Counted from the stretch's first letter, positions 20,740 to 32,735 are shown. The stretch is DNA of 64,000 bases from Takakia lepidozioides (GCA_030704615.1 CM060733.1:16492001-16556000); one strand, 5' to 3'. The notes: generated by a model not told the origin, from the letters alone. Translations and numbers: made by a program.

Positions 20740-21250
20740 AGACAAAGATAGGCAAGTGATTTTGCCCGGTCGTAGATGATGTGGAAGTTTTGCTGCTGGA
20801 AGTTCCCGATGATGGACATACTAGAATCTGGGGAGCCAAGAATTGCAAGGCAGAGGACCTCCTCATCAGGGTCAGGTTGAATAAAAACATTCTTCCTGGG
20901 GAGTTGCCAAACTGTGCCATTTTACAAATACAATACTGAATGTGGGCAAAGAGGGGTCGGGGTTTTGTGAAATGTCGTAACATAAGTCCAGGGGTTGCAT
21001 GGGATCAGCTAGATGGGTAGAGACACTTTGGACTCAAATGCAGCCCGCACTGGAAGGTAAGCTGACGCAGTCAAATATATGAGAGTTGTACCAGAATCAA
21101 CAACGGTGCCACCACCCCTTCACTGTTGATGTTCCATGTGCTTTCTGGAATAGTGAGGTTTTCTCCCCCAACAAGCTGCGAGATATTAGTTATCATAGTT
21201 CAAGGGTTTTCATAAGGGAAAAGTTTCATGTAGTATCTTTTCTACTTCCA
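20740..21250 (-). pseudogene. Degraded copy of an A1 (pepsin-type, plant nepenthesin-like) aspartic protease
   Basis: Minus-strand frames read, in order, LVGGENLTIPESTW, then TVVDSGTTLIYLTASAYLPV (active-site DSGTT at 21084-21098), then LDLCYDISQNPDPSLPTFSI, then WQLPRKNVFIQPD...EEVLCLAILG, then SIIGNFQQQNFHIIYDRAKS at about 20765-20815. These are the C-terminal lobe signatures of plant aspartic proteases. At least three one-base shifts and a stop after YENP interrupt them. No N-terminal lobe (first DTGS) was found. Little intron-like sequence separates the blocks, so a retrocopy or a very decayed gene is likely. The plus-strand open frame at 20516-20779 is only its shadow. Confidence 0.72.
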
Positions 21251-21482
21251 TACATTCCCAAAAACTGGTTTTCCAGCAAGGATATGTAAAGGGAGGTATG
21301 GAGACAGATCTGGATAGACAGTTTGATGGTACTGCCTACATTAGGCTGTATATTGATGTCATTAAAAAGAGGCAAACAAAGCACATTGTGCTTAGTGTTT
21401 CCTTGTGACATGCTATGTGAATCTCTCTCAGGTTGCCCTTTCACAATAGGAAACAAGTAAGAGTGGGACATTAAAGTTTAAC

Positions 21483-21947
21483 CTCGGCGAGATCATTCAC
21501 ACGAATTCCAAGGAGGAGACCAGTGGCATTTTTCAGCAGCTGTGCCAAAAGTGTTGTCTGTATCCTCCACTTCCCACACCACCCTTTCATTAGTCTGCAC
21601 ATACATTTTTTAAGAGCATGCGCACAGTTCAATAAGTACACAATTGCACACTTGCTATTGGGCTTGTGTGGGGCGTCTCATTTTACAAGAAAGGGAATAG
21701 GGTGGAGACTGACATGCATGTGGTATATATCAGAATGCCAATCCTCACAGCCTAATTTGTCCCATTCAATTCTAAGTCTTACCTTGCCTGCACCCAAAAA
21801 TCCTGACAGAAGAGTGACCGGCACTTTGGCAGGTCTTGACTGGCGTTGCCACGCTCTGGCAGCGAACGCAACCACTGCCAGAAGCAGGCCAGCCCCTACT
21901 CCCCAGAATGTTGCTACACGCTGCCTGTCTCTACCATCTGCTGCCAT
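21483..21947 (-). CDS. CobW/COG0523-type GTPase, first two exons (gene incomplete)
   Basis: Exon 1 (21947-21783) starts MAADGRDRQR, has a membrane-like segment VATFWGVGAGLLLAVVAFAA, then KVPVTLLSGFLGAGK, the Walker A loop typical of this family, and ends at a donor (GGCAAG/GTAAGA). Exon 2 (21557-21483) follows acceptor GATACAG and reads TTLLAQLLKN...GIRVNDLAE, completing Walker A and switch I, then donor GAG/GTTAAA. Phases agree. Members of the family are nucleotide-dependent metallochaperones or related factors. The CxCC and later motifs are not found downstream, where an aspartic-protease remnant lies instead, so the gene is probably truncated or its other exons are far away. Confidence 0.7.
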
Positions 21948-22105
21948 ATTCCTGCCATTACAAAACACCTGTTATATCTTCTTGCCTCCCGGATACATTA
22001 GCCATGGGGACTGCAGCTACTGGTCGCTTGTTGAGCAGAGTGCCATTCAGGCTGCCCGTGTCCATCAGCTCCCACTTTGCTGCCTGCAACCACTCAAATG
22101 CCGTC

Positions 22106-22254
22106 ATTCACTCATCTTAATCCAGTCTCTTAGAAACCACTCTTGTTGCCAACTTATACCCTTGTCCAACTGTTTCGGGAAATTCACTCATCTTAATCCA
22201 GTCTCTTAGAAACCACTCTTGTTGCCAACTTATACCCCTTGTCCAACTGTTTCG
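22106..22254 (+). repeat. Tandem duplication, two copies of ~75 bp
   Basis: ATTCACTCATCTTAATCC... starts at 22106 and again at 22182 (period 76). The copies differ by about one inserted C. Confidence 0.9.
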
Positions 22255-22409
22255 TTTTTCCCGAATTTTTAACTCTCACAGCCTCTCCTTCTTTCTTCTT
22301 CCTCTATCTCTCTAGGCCTTCGTGCTCCCAGTTAACAACAACCTATCATAGCCAGCTTCTTCTCCTTCATTGCCTTCCAGAATAGTAGTGGGAGCACTTC
22401 TGACTTCAT

Positions 22410-22550
22410 TCTTAGGTTTCCAAAGCCTTACTCCCATACCCATGCTGCACATACCTTGCAATCATGGCACTCCAAAACACCACATCTCATTTAGCCATAT
22501 TGTCGAACTCCTCCTTCGCATCAGGCTTGCTACACCCACGTGTACAGCAG
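22410..22550 (-). pseudogene. PPR-repeat protein fragment
   Basis: Minus-strand frame reads GCSKPDAKEEFDNMAK, stop, DVVFWSAMIARYVQHG, KALE. This matches the PLS-type pentatricopeptide pattern (FDxMxxRDVVSWxAMIxxYxQHGxGxxAL), with TGA in place of the usual Arg codon. Such proteins bind organellar RNA. Only about one and a half repeats are readable; the flanks have no continuing frame. Confidence 0.6.
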
Positions 22551-22554
22551 GGGC

Positions 22555-24101
22555 AGACTTGATCAAATGGCTCAAATGGCCAATGTCATAAACTCAACCA
22601 TTTCCACCATCTGCCAGCAGAAAAGGTTCACTTCCAACCAATTTTTAAAACTCCTTGCATGTAAACATCTGCCTTTCTATGCACATCAGGATAAGTCAAC
22701 TGTGACATTGTAAATGTAAACACCACCTAGTTCTCTTCATTACTTCCTCATCTCCCACATGTGTTACCCTTCCCTCTACACCACCGGTGACAAATCTTGG
22801 TTAAGAAAGGGGGACTACAGTAGCAGTGCCAATTACAACACCAGGCTTTGTTGTTTTGATGTAAATGCCTCCCTTAAATCCAACAACAGCTGATTGTCAT
22901 CTGCTTGTAAGATCGCACACATAGCTGCAGGCTAAGCTGCATACCCGGTGGGTTTCAACACATAACAGCACTGGGAGGGTTAGTAGCTTGCAGGGACTAT
23001 GCCCTCAAGAATAAGCCAGCATTAAGAGGGAAGGGTTGGAGAGGATTACTATCTTCCTCTCTCTTCCAGGTCTCCCCGGCCACAGTAGTTTCCTTTTTGC
23101 ACTTACTCTGACATGATACATGAAACAAAGGAAAATAGTGCTAAATGGGAAGAAAAAAGCACACACTCATCATTTCAAGTTTTCTGATTTGCTCCTTGAT
23201 GGCATGCGGGTCCTTCTTCAGAATCCCCACCTCTCAGACCTTCTTCCTCTCCTTTTTGTTCTGTAACCAGCCAGCCAGACCAATTAATAAATAGACTCAA
23301 CCAGAAATGAACAAAATTAACCTTTGCACCCCATCAAATGCGCTAAATTGGCGCAAGGGAGGATTTGCATCACTGCATGGGTCAGATTAGAATCTGTATT
23401 TAAAATTAAATAGTGTAGATGAACGTACAAACACATTTATTTGACCTACATTATGCAATTCAGATAAGAGTGTACAAAAACAAGTGAACTCAGAACAATA
23501 TTGCTAGGGTATTGAGCCATCATAGGCTCCATAACAGAACATCATCTGTAACCAAAATTCACACCTCAACAGTTTGCTCAAGAGCAAAAAACAATATGCA
23601 GAGTACCAGTTCCTCGGACAAAAGGAAACAATGATTTGGTGTCGTCAAGGTGAGGTCTCTAGGGCACAAGATGGCCAAGCAAAGGTTCTGGACACTTGGA
23701 ACAACAATTCAGGTTGCAGAATTTCCAGCAAGGGCCAAGACCAAAGGGGTGGGGCGCGGCCATTACAATTAGTCAGACCTTCTGAAAGTAAGGGACTTGC
23801 CCCACTAAAGAACATAGAACTGCTCAGTACCAAGCTTCGTGTTCCTATACCAATCTACCAAACTCCAGGAAGACATGGTGAGAACTGTGTCATATATGAA
23901 CAGCTCGCAGTTCCACAAAGAGAATAACAGGGATGTACCTACCTCCATACAAAGAGGTGGACACTGGAGTACGGGACAAAGCTGATGCCAGCTACATTTG
24001 CCTGACATTAAAGTTGTACAAGCCCCAAGTTCTTTCAATCAAAAAAAAGTTTGGGCAAATTAAAGCTATCCACTGAGCAGGTACTGAGTGAAGACACTGA
24101 C
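22555..24101. other. No recognisable gene
   Basis: About 1.5 kb with only short frames on both strands. A possible third exon of the minus-strand gene starting at 24541 may lie near 23945-23990 (acceptor GCAAATGTAG, donor GGAG/GTAGGT), but this is weak. Confidence 0.4.
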
Positions 24102-24541
24102 CAACAGATGGATTTCCTGGTGCACCCGATGGCCCTACAACATAGTACAAATCAATCAAGTCCATAATATACTAACAAAGGTCCACAATGGTAAGTCTTC
24201 CCCAAAAGCTTCCCTCTACACCACGTCACAATGGAGACCACATTGCTGTTGCAATCGGACAAATAAAATCTCAATAGAGGTCACTCAAAATTCAGCAATT
24301 AAGGAAGGCCTGCAAATCAACAAACAACATGCATTGATTACAAGGTACCAATGCTAGGATATACAATGGAAGAAAAGGCAGAGCAGAGGTACTTACGAGT
24401 AGACGGATACCCATTTCCTGATCCATACTGATACCCCTGTCTTCCAGACTGATATGTATCTCTTCGAGACCCCTCTTTTCCAGACTGAAACCCATCTCTT
24501 CCACACCCCTCCTTTCTACTCTTTAATTCCATGTCTCTCAA
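24102..24541 (-). CDS. Unrecognised Gly/Ser/Arg/Tyr-rich protein, 5' exons
   Basis: Exon 1 (24541-24403) encodes MRDMELKSRKEGCGRDGF followed by repeats of the type RDxxQSGxxG (SGKEGSRRDTYQSGRQGYQYG), ending in a strong donor ACTC/GTAAGTACC. A 33-bp exon (24134-24102, acceptor TTGTAG, donor GTTG/GTCAGT) keeps the phase and reads RPSGAPGNPSV. The low-complexity composition is like nucleic-acid-binding or condensate-forming tails, but no family is recognised. A telo-box lies just upstream. The rest of the gene is unresolved. Confidence 0.4.
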
Positions 24542-24554
24542 TCAGTCATTGTCA

Positions 24555-24575
24555 ATCTAAACCCTAAACCCTAAA
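24555..24575 (-). promoter_or_regulatory. Telo-box (two AAACCCTA units)
   Basis: TAAACCCTAAACCCTAA lies 15-35 bp upstream of ATG 24541. Short telomere-like boxes are common in 5' regions of plant genes for translation and growth; it is far too short to be a telomere. Confidence 0.5.
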
Positions 24576-24970
24576 AGCTGTATCACTCTCCTTCTCTGCT
24601 TGTCTAATTTCACTAAAGGTCTATGGCAAAGGCTACAGCAAACACAATTATTCAGTGATGAGAGCGCCCAACCACTGGTTTACCTGCTAATGATTCTCTT
24701 TCTTTACATATTACAAGGCACATTGCAAAGGTAAAAATGAGCAACATCTGGCGAGTCTCGATTTACAAGCAAGACCAAAGGATGTCTGCCAGAAGATTGA
24801 TAGTGACTTGCTGAATATATGTGACCTTCTGTTGAGAGGGAGAAGAGCAAGGAAGCACCGTGCTCAGGTCCTTTCCATTGACTGGATACAAATGGATTGT
24901 GAGACAGACCTTAGAAAAGCCAAGATCTTACAACCGGAATCTCTTGTAACTATTCGGATTGCTGTTTCAC

Positions 24971-25154
24971 CCAAATGCGAAGTATTCAAGGACTGCAAAT
25001 GCCAGGTACAAGAGCAGGATACAAGTCATGCAGCCCCCAAGACAATCCCAAACTTTGGATCTATTCCCCATGCATGATTCAAGAGGAAGAACAAGACTGA
25101 TGCCTTCAAACGCATAGATGGCCACTCCAATTGCAAATGGCAGGGTCTTTAGCA
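24971..25154 (-). pseudogene. Amino-acid transporter (AAAP family) exon, isolated
   Basis: The exon begins after acceptor TTTCACAG and ends at TTTGG/GTGAAA. It reads LKTLPFAIGVAIYAFEGISL, VLPLESCMGNRSK, then GGCMTCILLLYLAFAVLEYFAFG, two membrane helices characteristic of plant vacuolar/ANT1-like amino-acid transporters. Two compensating one-base changes replace the usual FGxVL by VWDCL. No neighbouring exon of the transporter was found; a Harbinger remnant begins 110 bp upstream. I read it as a leftover of a destroyed gene. Confidence 0.65.
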
Positions 25155-25262
25155 CTGTGAAAGAAAAAGTACAGAAGTAGTGAATTCTGCTTCACTTGCT
25201 ATAAGAAATGTCAACAAGACCTGATGGAACGAAGATAGTTTAGCAGCTTAACATTGACCTCA

Positions 25263-26639
25263 CTATGCGTGCAAAATATGGCTACATAAAATATCCCGTA
25301 GCTCAGCACCCACATTTTGGACCCGATCGGCAGATGGTTCTCGATCTTGGGCCAAATGATCCCGTTCCCTAATTGCTCCAAGTGCATCCATCTCGTTGAA
25401 CACATCGTCAAAGTCCACTTCTTTGAAGTCCACCAGAATGTTGTAAAGAATACAACATGCATGAACAGCCTGCGGCGGGAACTCAATATGAAGGCCGCTT
25501 CTCCAGCCCACTTCCTTGAAAGTACATTTGAGCCGCCCAAATGCAATTTCACTATAAATCCTCGCCTTTGACAACTGATGGTTGAACACAGTTTTGGCTC
25601 TAGAGAGAGCCGGAGCATTAGCAGCTCTTTTGTAACTAGGGATTAGCCAAGGAAGGCAGGATATACAGCATCACCAAGAAGAATAGGAGGGATCGTATGC
25701 CCATTGTCCAAAATGATGCTTTCTCCCCGTAGTATCCTCCCCTGAGATGCTGGATAGAAGAAGGGGGAATTGCGCAACACTCTAGAGTCATTCATATTTC
25801 CTGGCTCCCCAACGTAGATATCTATGAATTTAGCATCCGGATCTACAACCCCTTGCAACACCATAGAATAGTATCCCATTCTATTTCAGTAGTAATGTTT
25901 GATGTTGTTTGCAGGGGCTGGAATCCTAATTTGTGTACAGTCAATCACACCAACCACGTTCGGAATTCCAGATCTCCTTTCATTTTCAAGCATGGATTTT
26001 CTTAGGGTGTCGCCAGCTTGCCATTGAAGCCCTAATGCAGACACAATGGCGGGTACAACTTGACGCAAAAGGTCATACAATGAAGACGCACCAATCCCGA
26101 ATGCCTTTGTCATTTCTGCGGTAGTTGCTGCCCATATCAATTTGTACAATACAGCCCCAACCCGCATGGGAATAGATAGAGCCTTGCGATAGTTAGTGTC
26201 CTGCATAGAAATCCAAGGAGCAAGCACATTGCAAAGCCAATTGAATGTCCTTGAACTCATTTTCATGATCATGAGCCATCGTTCATCATCATACTCCAAG
26301 AGGAAATCTTGAAACCATGCTCTAGACCTGTGCTTCACCCACATCCCAAACGGAATAGAACCTCTAGGCTTGAAATACTTTACCATGAAGAGCGTGTTGA
26401 GGTTTGAATGAAATTGTTAGGGTATCATCTTCGTCCTCCTCCATAATTTGGACTTGTAAAAGCCGTGCTTCCATATGCAAAATTGGTGGGCAATGTCCTA
26501 ATCCAAACAACTCCGGAAATTGATCCAGTATGTATTGCATGAGGACCAGAATTTCTGCCAATACCAGGAGCACATTCTTGTCCATCACCGGTTCCATCCT
26601 ATGAGCAATGGTGGGGGAGGGAAAGGGGTTGTGACTCAC
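25263..26639 (-). pseudogene. PIF/Harbinger transposase, broken
   Basis: Minus-strand frames give an N-terminal part (26639-26390), then after a one-base shift a long block (26386-25643) with GVIDCTQI (first catalytic Asp, about 25945) and LLGDAVYPAFLG (second Asp, about 25660), then after another shift FNHQLSKARIYSEIAFGRLK (catalytic Glu, about 25545) and an HACCILYNIL end. A TGA at 25886-25888 lies in the KHYY/NRMGYYSM block. D, D and E are all present, so the damage is indels and one or two stops. Harbinger elements move with TTA/TAA duplications; a matching MITE lies at 33698. Confidence 0.88.
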
Positions 26640-28859
26640 CCTTCAAGATGCAATCCAGCAACAATATGGGCTCCAAGTCCGAAGTGTGGCTACAGACCCA
26701 ACAACACTGTTGACTTGTTATCTAGCAGGAGAGAGACAAAATTTACTCCTGTAGAATTGTTTCTGGTAGACAAACTCCCCAATTCCTCTGCTGATGCGAT
26801 TGTTACTGACAAAAAGAAATGGGTCTTCCTTCGACCATGCCTCTGCTAGATTCACGCTGACTTTGGAATTGCGGTGAGTATGCAAAAGTCTTCACAAATG
26901 TGGAAAGATGGCAGCATCCCTGCAGCTCAAATGTGTGTCTTGCATAATGCTTGCCCACTCAGCCCCTGCAACAGAGCACCACAGGAGCAATTACTGGTGT
27001 ATGGCACTTGGTTGTATTTACTTAGAAGAAAATCTCCACATTATACATGAACTGCTGTCAAGCACAAGCCATCAGGGCCGGTCTGGGGAGTTTTCTAGGT
27101 TTGTTCTGTAAATGTCCCTAGCTACTATGCCAACATATACAGATCCTGCAAACCATTGGTGGCATTAGCTTGTATATTGCAATGTTGTGACTAAAGAGCT
27201 GGTCATCATCAAATCACAACTAAAACATATGAGGCGTTACCGCACATTCATCTGCTACAACCAGCAGTTGCTTTGACAGTTCCACAGATGCACTGTCTGT
27301 ACTGTTGCAGGGTCTCGTAGCTCACAAGTGTTCTTTCTTGGCGGCCTGCTGGCTGCTGCACCCCACCAAACTTTCAAAGAGACTGAGCAACGACAACACC
27401 TTCATCTTTCAAAGAGAGACTGAGCATCCTTTATTTCAAAATGACCCACGACCTTCGGCTATGGCGTACGGGCAGGAGGAGAGCCAGGAGAAACGGCGAG
27501 CAAACGTGGCGAGGGTAAACGGGCACGGGCAGCGAACAATGCTTTCAAACGAAAACTTCGCGCTAACTTTTGTTACGGTAACTTTTCGGTGCGGCAGAGA
27601 TAATTTTAGTTGGAGCAGCTGTTAGGAAAACGGGCCTGCTAACCCGTTAGCAACTGTTTTATGCTAGCAGCCCGGTGCGGCCGGGGCCTATAAATGTCCT
27701 AAAGGGTGATAAGAGTTTCGTATTGGCAGATGAATAATAAGCGTCCCAAACTCTGGTAGGGGTTATTTCTGAAGGTCCAAAAAAGGGAGAGAGCAATGGG
27801 GCAGCCAATGGGGAGGGAGGCTAGTGGATGTTGGAGTGGCCCATCCATGCTTGTCCTTCATCCTTCTTCTGATGTGTATGCCTCCCAATTTAGGTGGTAC
27901 AAAGATAGGAAAAAAAGAACTACTATCAAAAGTTTCTTCTTATGGCTAGACAATGGTTAGAGACAAAAGAAATTTCAGTATCTACTGCTTTGCTTCTGCA
28001 ATGCACCAGACACATGTTGGCAATCAATTTGCCTCCGAGAAATAAGCCAAGAAATCTCTACCAAGGCCCTACCAGAGCTCTTGTGAGCATTTATCACACC
28101 AAAGACCCTTCGGTAACCTTAGGTTGAATGCATATGAAGGGAACGGTTTACACGGAAAATATATCAACAATCTCTTTGGTATAATGGATACAAGTGTGCT
28201 TTCAGCATTGATGATCACAATACTATGCAACTGTCTTAACTCTGGCAAGACCTTACAGTCCAAAAGGGCAGTAATGATGGTTACAAAAGTCTGGCTAAAC
28301 CTGTCAGTCCAAAAGGACAGCACTCAGGATTACAAAAGTTGAGGTCTCATGCTGTTGTGCCTGCTAAGAGACCTGCGGCAGACTGGAAAACCATCTGAAA
28401 GACCAGAAAAGAGCACAGTAAGCTTCTCCCATTTAGTGGACATGGTTGAAGGGGTGAAGAAAACAATATAAAGGAGAGGGACATTTCAGTTTTGTTGGCC
28501 AACAACAGCCTGACTGGTGACCTTGAAACATAGCAAGTCATAGGTGCAACCACCATACATCAGTTCAGAAATTCAACCGTCTCCTGTTCTGAAGAAATTA
28601 CGTGAAGATGATTTACACTAATAGTTTTGACACTAGTCTAACCTTGACTACACTGCTCTAGCCTCATGGAGAAAAATACCGTCGCAATCACAGCAGCAAG
28701 GAGAGAAAGACACAGAGAAAGAAAGAGAGTGAAGGAAAAAATCAAAGAAGGGCATTCTCCCTAACTTATCTGTCAACTCACCTTGGTGACTGCAGCACCT
28801 CTCTTCCAATGAAAAAAGTCTTCTAAAAGTTTCCAGCGAGCAAGCCCTAGACATGCTAT
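26640..28859. other. No recognisable gene
   Basis: About 2.2 kb without supported coding sequence. A TATA-like CCTATAAATG occurs at 27687-27696 next to a GC-rich inverted stretch (GGGCCTGCTAACCCG, about 27630-27680), which could be a transposon end or a promoter; neither is proven. Confidence 0.4.
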
Positions 28860-31586
28860 GAGCATCGATTCATCTCTGTCCTGCATTGTTCTTCCTCCAA
28901 AGCAAAGCGGGTGAACATTTGTCTGCGCTGCTTTCGGTGTGCCTCGAAGAGCTCCATCAGTTTCATTGACAAAGTAAACTCCTTCATCTGGGGTGAGAGG
29001 ATGCGGAGCCCTCCAAAGGATGGTTGATGGGCAATAATTCCACAAACACCATCCTCTTGTATCTGCAGGTATCCAAAGTGTGAAAATTAGGTGAGTGCTC
29101 TGTAGTCACCTGAAAACTTGGATGACCTACCAATGGCATATAATAGTTTGTTAGTTGCATGTATGGGTGACACTGTGTGTGTCTCTGTCACTTCCTACCA
29201 TTCCCTCTTCCTTTCTCTTCAACCGAAAATGACTAGGACCAAACGTTTTACAAATGATGTGCACAAAACAGGAACAAAACCATGCCCACATAGATCTAAA
29301 AAATGCACTGCCATCTCTTCACAGTCCCCCCTCCCCAGTTCTCTGGAATGTTGTAAGACCAACCTTCACAGCGCTCTTTGTGGCGAACCCAGCGCCCATT
29401 CTCTGCTCCGGATTAGCACTTGCATTTGATATTATCCAAGGCCTGGACATCAGTAGCTACCAGCAGATGAGTGACGTGTTGTTCCATCCCCCCAACCTAT
29501 ACATGTTTTAGCTCTCAAGAACTTGTGAAGGAGTCGTAGGTAAGTCCATACCTGCCGCTGGCAGATGCAACAATGCACTCAGTTGCTCTGAGAGCCGCTG
29601 CAGCTGCTTGAGCACTTTCACTGTCTTTATACAACACATAACCGTTGGTGCTAGCCTCACAATCTCCACTGGGCAGGATATGGACTGCATTGACACCCTC
29701 AGTAAGCTTTCCTAAGACCTCCATGGCGTCTGATACTGATGCATCCACCTCCATGTTCTCAATCAAAACCATCCGACTAGCATAAGGCAAAGGGTCTGGA
29801 GAAGCTTTCAACAAGTTGCCTGCACCATGTGCTGCCTCTGCTGACATAAGGGAGTGAAAGGTTGGGACCTGATCAGCCAAATGAACACCATGGCGACTAT
29901 CACCTGAGTCCACCTGAATGGTCTCCCCATTTTTCGAGGGACCCCCCAATTCTGATCTCTTTGCCAACAACAGTGATTCTTTGGTGCCTCTGAGTCGATC
30001 TCTGACATCATTAGCTTGACTGCGTGGCTCACCAGCCACACCTGAGGTTAAATGCAGACTGCGAACACGCTTGGAGCTTGCTTCATCATCATCATCTGAC
30101 AGGCACACAAGGTCTGGAGATTTGTCAACCACTTCTCTGGCAGCTGTAGCTGACTTGGAAACATTCCTGGTCAGGACCTGTGCTGCAGGTGGAGTTTCTG
30201 GGCGGTCTGACCTTATTGCAGCTCCATCGGCAGTACTGCAGTTCACCACTCTAGAATCATGTTGGGTATCTCCATGCACTACAGTTTGAGATTGCATGTT
30301 CAGCAAACTTTCTCCCTGAACTACAGTTTGAAAGTGCTGAGTCAGACTGTGCAGCATACCTTCCATGTTACTCAAATTGCTGCAAACTTTCTTTGCATGT
30401 TCCACCAGGTCAGCGGCATCCTCTGTCGGGTGATGTTTTCTCTTTCCCCTTCCCCACATAGATCTTAACTCCGTTGGCTGATCTTGCAAATAAGAAGATT
30501 CGCCAGCCGGCCCTGCAGAGACTTCCAGAGCACGATCCTCCGATTCTACCCCCCCCATCTCCTTTGCAATATCCCCAACAACATCCTTGATGATTTCTTG
30601 AACCTCTATAGGCTTCATCATCTCAGCTGGCTTCCCAGTTTCCTCCGTATTCAGCCTGGTACCCTCGCTGGCAGGCACATCTCCAACCTTGGATTTCCGC
30701 CTGGTCACTCGGCCTGTCACCCCACCTTCGCTCTGGACCCTCTTCTTCCCAGGAGCTGTGTTGCATTCCTGACTTTTCCTCGAATTTGGGGGACTTTTTG
30801 GAGGAGTGATAGGTTCCTTTGATTTTTTCCCTTTCTTCCTTGAGCCTTCCGGTCTCTCAACGTCAAGGTCAGGGGCCAACAACCTCCTAATCATAGGATG
30901 CTCCTCCACCGGGCGGATTGACGGCAGACAAATATCAGGACAACCAAGAGTAGCCTGCCGCCCCTTCTTCGGCCCTGCATTCCAGCGCAGCTTGAAGCGA
31001 CAAGTGCAAATTTCTTCCCCATCCTTCTCTAAAACATGTCTGCCACGATCCACCTACATGTACACAAAATCATCCACAGGTCAGGAGCCCACACAAAATG
31101 CCAGAGCGCAGGAAGGTAAGCAGTCCAACAAAAACGACCACAAAAGATCACTAAGCATGTGCGCCTCGCAAAGCACCGGAGACAGTCTTCTCACAGCACT
31201 ATACCATGTACCTCATACCAAATATGACCAAGCACAAGGTCAGTCTCTCACTGACACAATTCTGGTAGGCATACTTCATCGCATACCTGTACAATGGTTG
31301 CATCGAAGTATTTGCGATCCCGACCGTTGTCCAAGCACCCGCACACCGCCAAATCCTTTTCAACAAGGTAACAGGAGGAGTCTTGAAGCTGCTCTGACGA
31401 AAATCGCACACTCGATTTTAGGGCTGCAGGATCCATGATCGTCTCCTCCTCCCACATTTCATCGTCCTCTGGCTCAAAATTAGCAAAGTGGACCCGTATC
31501 TGCTTCCCCTCCCGCCTCAACGAACCATCGTACCACGCACCATCCGCAATGCATTTCACTTCCACACTCGATTCGTTTTCCGCCAT
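28858..31586 (-). CDS. SAWADEE-domain protein with RRM-like C-terminal domain
   Basis: Exon 1 (31586-31287) and exon 2 (31053-29552) join at CAG/GTATGC and CATGTAG/GTGGAT. Together they make a SAWADEE domain: WYDGSLRREGKQIRVHFANF, EDDEMW, CYLVEKDLAVCG, KYFDATIVQ, VDRGRHVLEKDGEEICTCRF. SAWADEE folds are tandem Tudor-like and read histone H3 marks; in Arabidopsis SHH1 uses it to recruit Pol IV for RNA-directed DNA methylation. A long basic and acidic linker follows, with a SUMO-interaction-like PDLVCLSDDDDEA, then an RRM-like block (RMVLIENMEVDASV...NGYVLYKDSESAQAAAAAL). Exon 2 ends at GGCAG/GTATGG. The last exon near 29060-28858 probably reads IQEDGVCGII...EAHRKQRRQM...LEEEQCR and a stop; the splice between them is unsure. 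Confidence 0.7.
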
Positions 31587-32219
31587 CTCTCACACGTCTC
31601 TCGATTACTCCCTGCACACCAAAAATGCTCACCAACACCAACACCAACACCAAATCCTCCTTCCTCTCTCCACTATCTCCCTCTCCTGCTCCATATATCG
31701 TCACCTCACCACAGACCTACTCCCCGGCAGCCTCGTCTCTTGCAGCCCGCGCTGACAGCGTTGCCTCGGATCCTCGGCCGCATCACACCCGCCATCGCCA
31801 TCACCTCGCCCAGTTGGTTAGTTGCCGTGCTAGGCGCCCAACGGATGGAAACTTGTAATTTTGGATGCTGTGTCCTGTCTGATCACGTACATGGATGGGT
31901 TCATTCCTCCTTTTTCATCGTAGTGACATGCGCCAGGTCGGAGCGGCCCCCATACCTCTTATGATACTGACATGGCAGAGTATTAGTGGCTACACACCTG
32001 GACACCACCTTTGTTTTTTATTTAGCATGTAATAGCCAACTCTTGACTAGGTCCAATTCACTACCTAGGTCCGATTCACTAACTTGCTTGCCCAGTTATT
32101 ATTATAAGTATGATATGCTCCGTGAGTCCGTGCAGATAACTTTCATACTTACTTTCCCCAGTTCTATAACAAAATGATAGTAATAAAAAATTACATTTTT
32201 TAAAAAAAAAAATTATGAA
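31587..32219. other. Upstream flank of the SAWADEE gene
   Basis: No gene. A CACCAA-type run (about 31628-31655) and pyrimidine-rich text on the minus-strand gene's 5' side; then AT-rich sequence ending in an A-run at 32197-32211. Confidence 0.4.
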
Positions 32220-32735
32220 AGGGAAACACCTGGGAGCGACAGCTCACAAATCATAGTGAGGATAAAATAACCTCTTTCACAGTAACCGCGCCATGGAGGC
32301 AAAACAGATTTTTAGAGGAGACTCGCTGACGTGGCGTGTTTTTACTGGATTTGAGGAGGGGTGCTATATGTGGTATTCTACGACCTACTAGATTTTAACT
32401 GCCTACGCGGCTCGGTAGGTCCTGGCTCCCTACTATATCCGGTGGTGGGTAGGTATGTACAAGGGTAAACTGACCGGCTCGCTGCCCTAAAAACCGGTTA
32501 CTGCTACCGGATATAGCAGGTTGCCATCTAACGCAGGTAGCAGGTAACGCCTGACTCCTGCTGTATCCGGTAGCAGGGGCACCTCTCGAATTCTACCTAG
32601 TCCGTAGAAATGGGACACCACCCAGGGAAGGGGGAGCACTATACGCACACACCCATCAAGTAGCAGGATTTGACCCCAGAATCATCTGGGTGGCACTCAG
32701 TGCACTAACCAACTGAGCTACTGACTGTTGGTATA
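32220..32735 (-). repeat. tRNA-derived SINE copy 1 (with internal hairpin insertion)
   Basis: On the minus strand the head shows Pol III A box TAGCTCAGTTGG (complement of 32709-32720) and B box GGGTCAAATCC (complement of 32666-32676), spaced as in a tRNA. The far end, AACACCTGGGAGCGACAGCTC near 32225, matches the end of copy 2 at 45052. Between about 32400 and 32580 lies a set of CCGGTAGCAGG/CCTGCTATATCCGG inverted pieces not found in copy 2. Confidence 0.65.

Noticed and set aside
20516-20779. Plus-strand protein (MSMTTAASVYSLKL...) and a C2-like reading VVDDVEVLLLEVPDDG
   Set aside because: They are the antisense of the aspartic-protease blocks SIIGNFQQQNFHIIYDR and its downstream text.
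24555-24575. Interstitial telomere
   Set aside because: Only two units; fits a promoter telo-box.
31435-31964. Plus-strand frames upstream of the SAWADEE gene
   Set aside because: Antisense of its first exon or low-complexity Ser/Pro/Thr text without a family match.
32660-32725. Functional tRNA gene on the minus strand
   Set aside because: A and B boxes are good but stems do not pair as a tRNA and the unit is repeated with a body at 45.5 kb; a SINE head.
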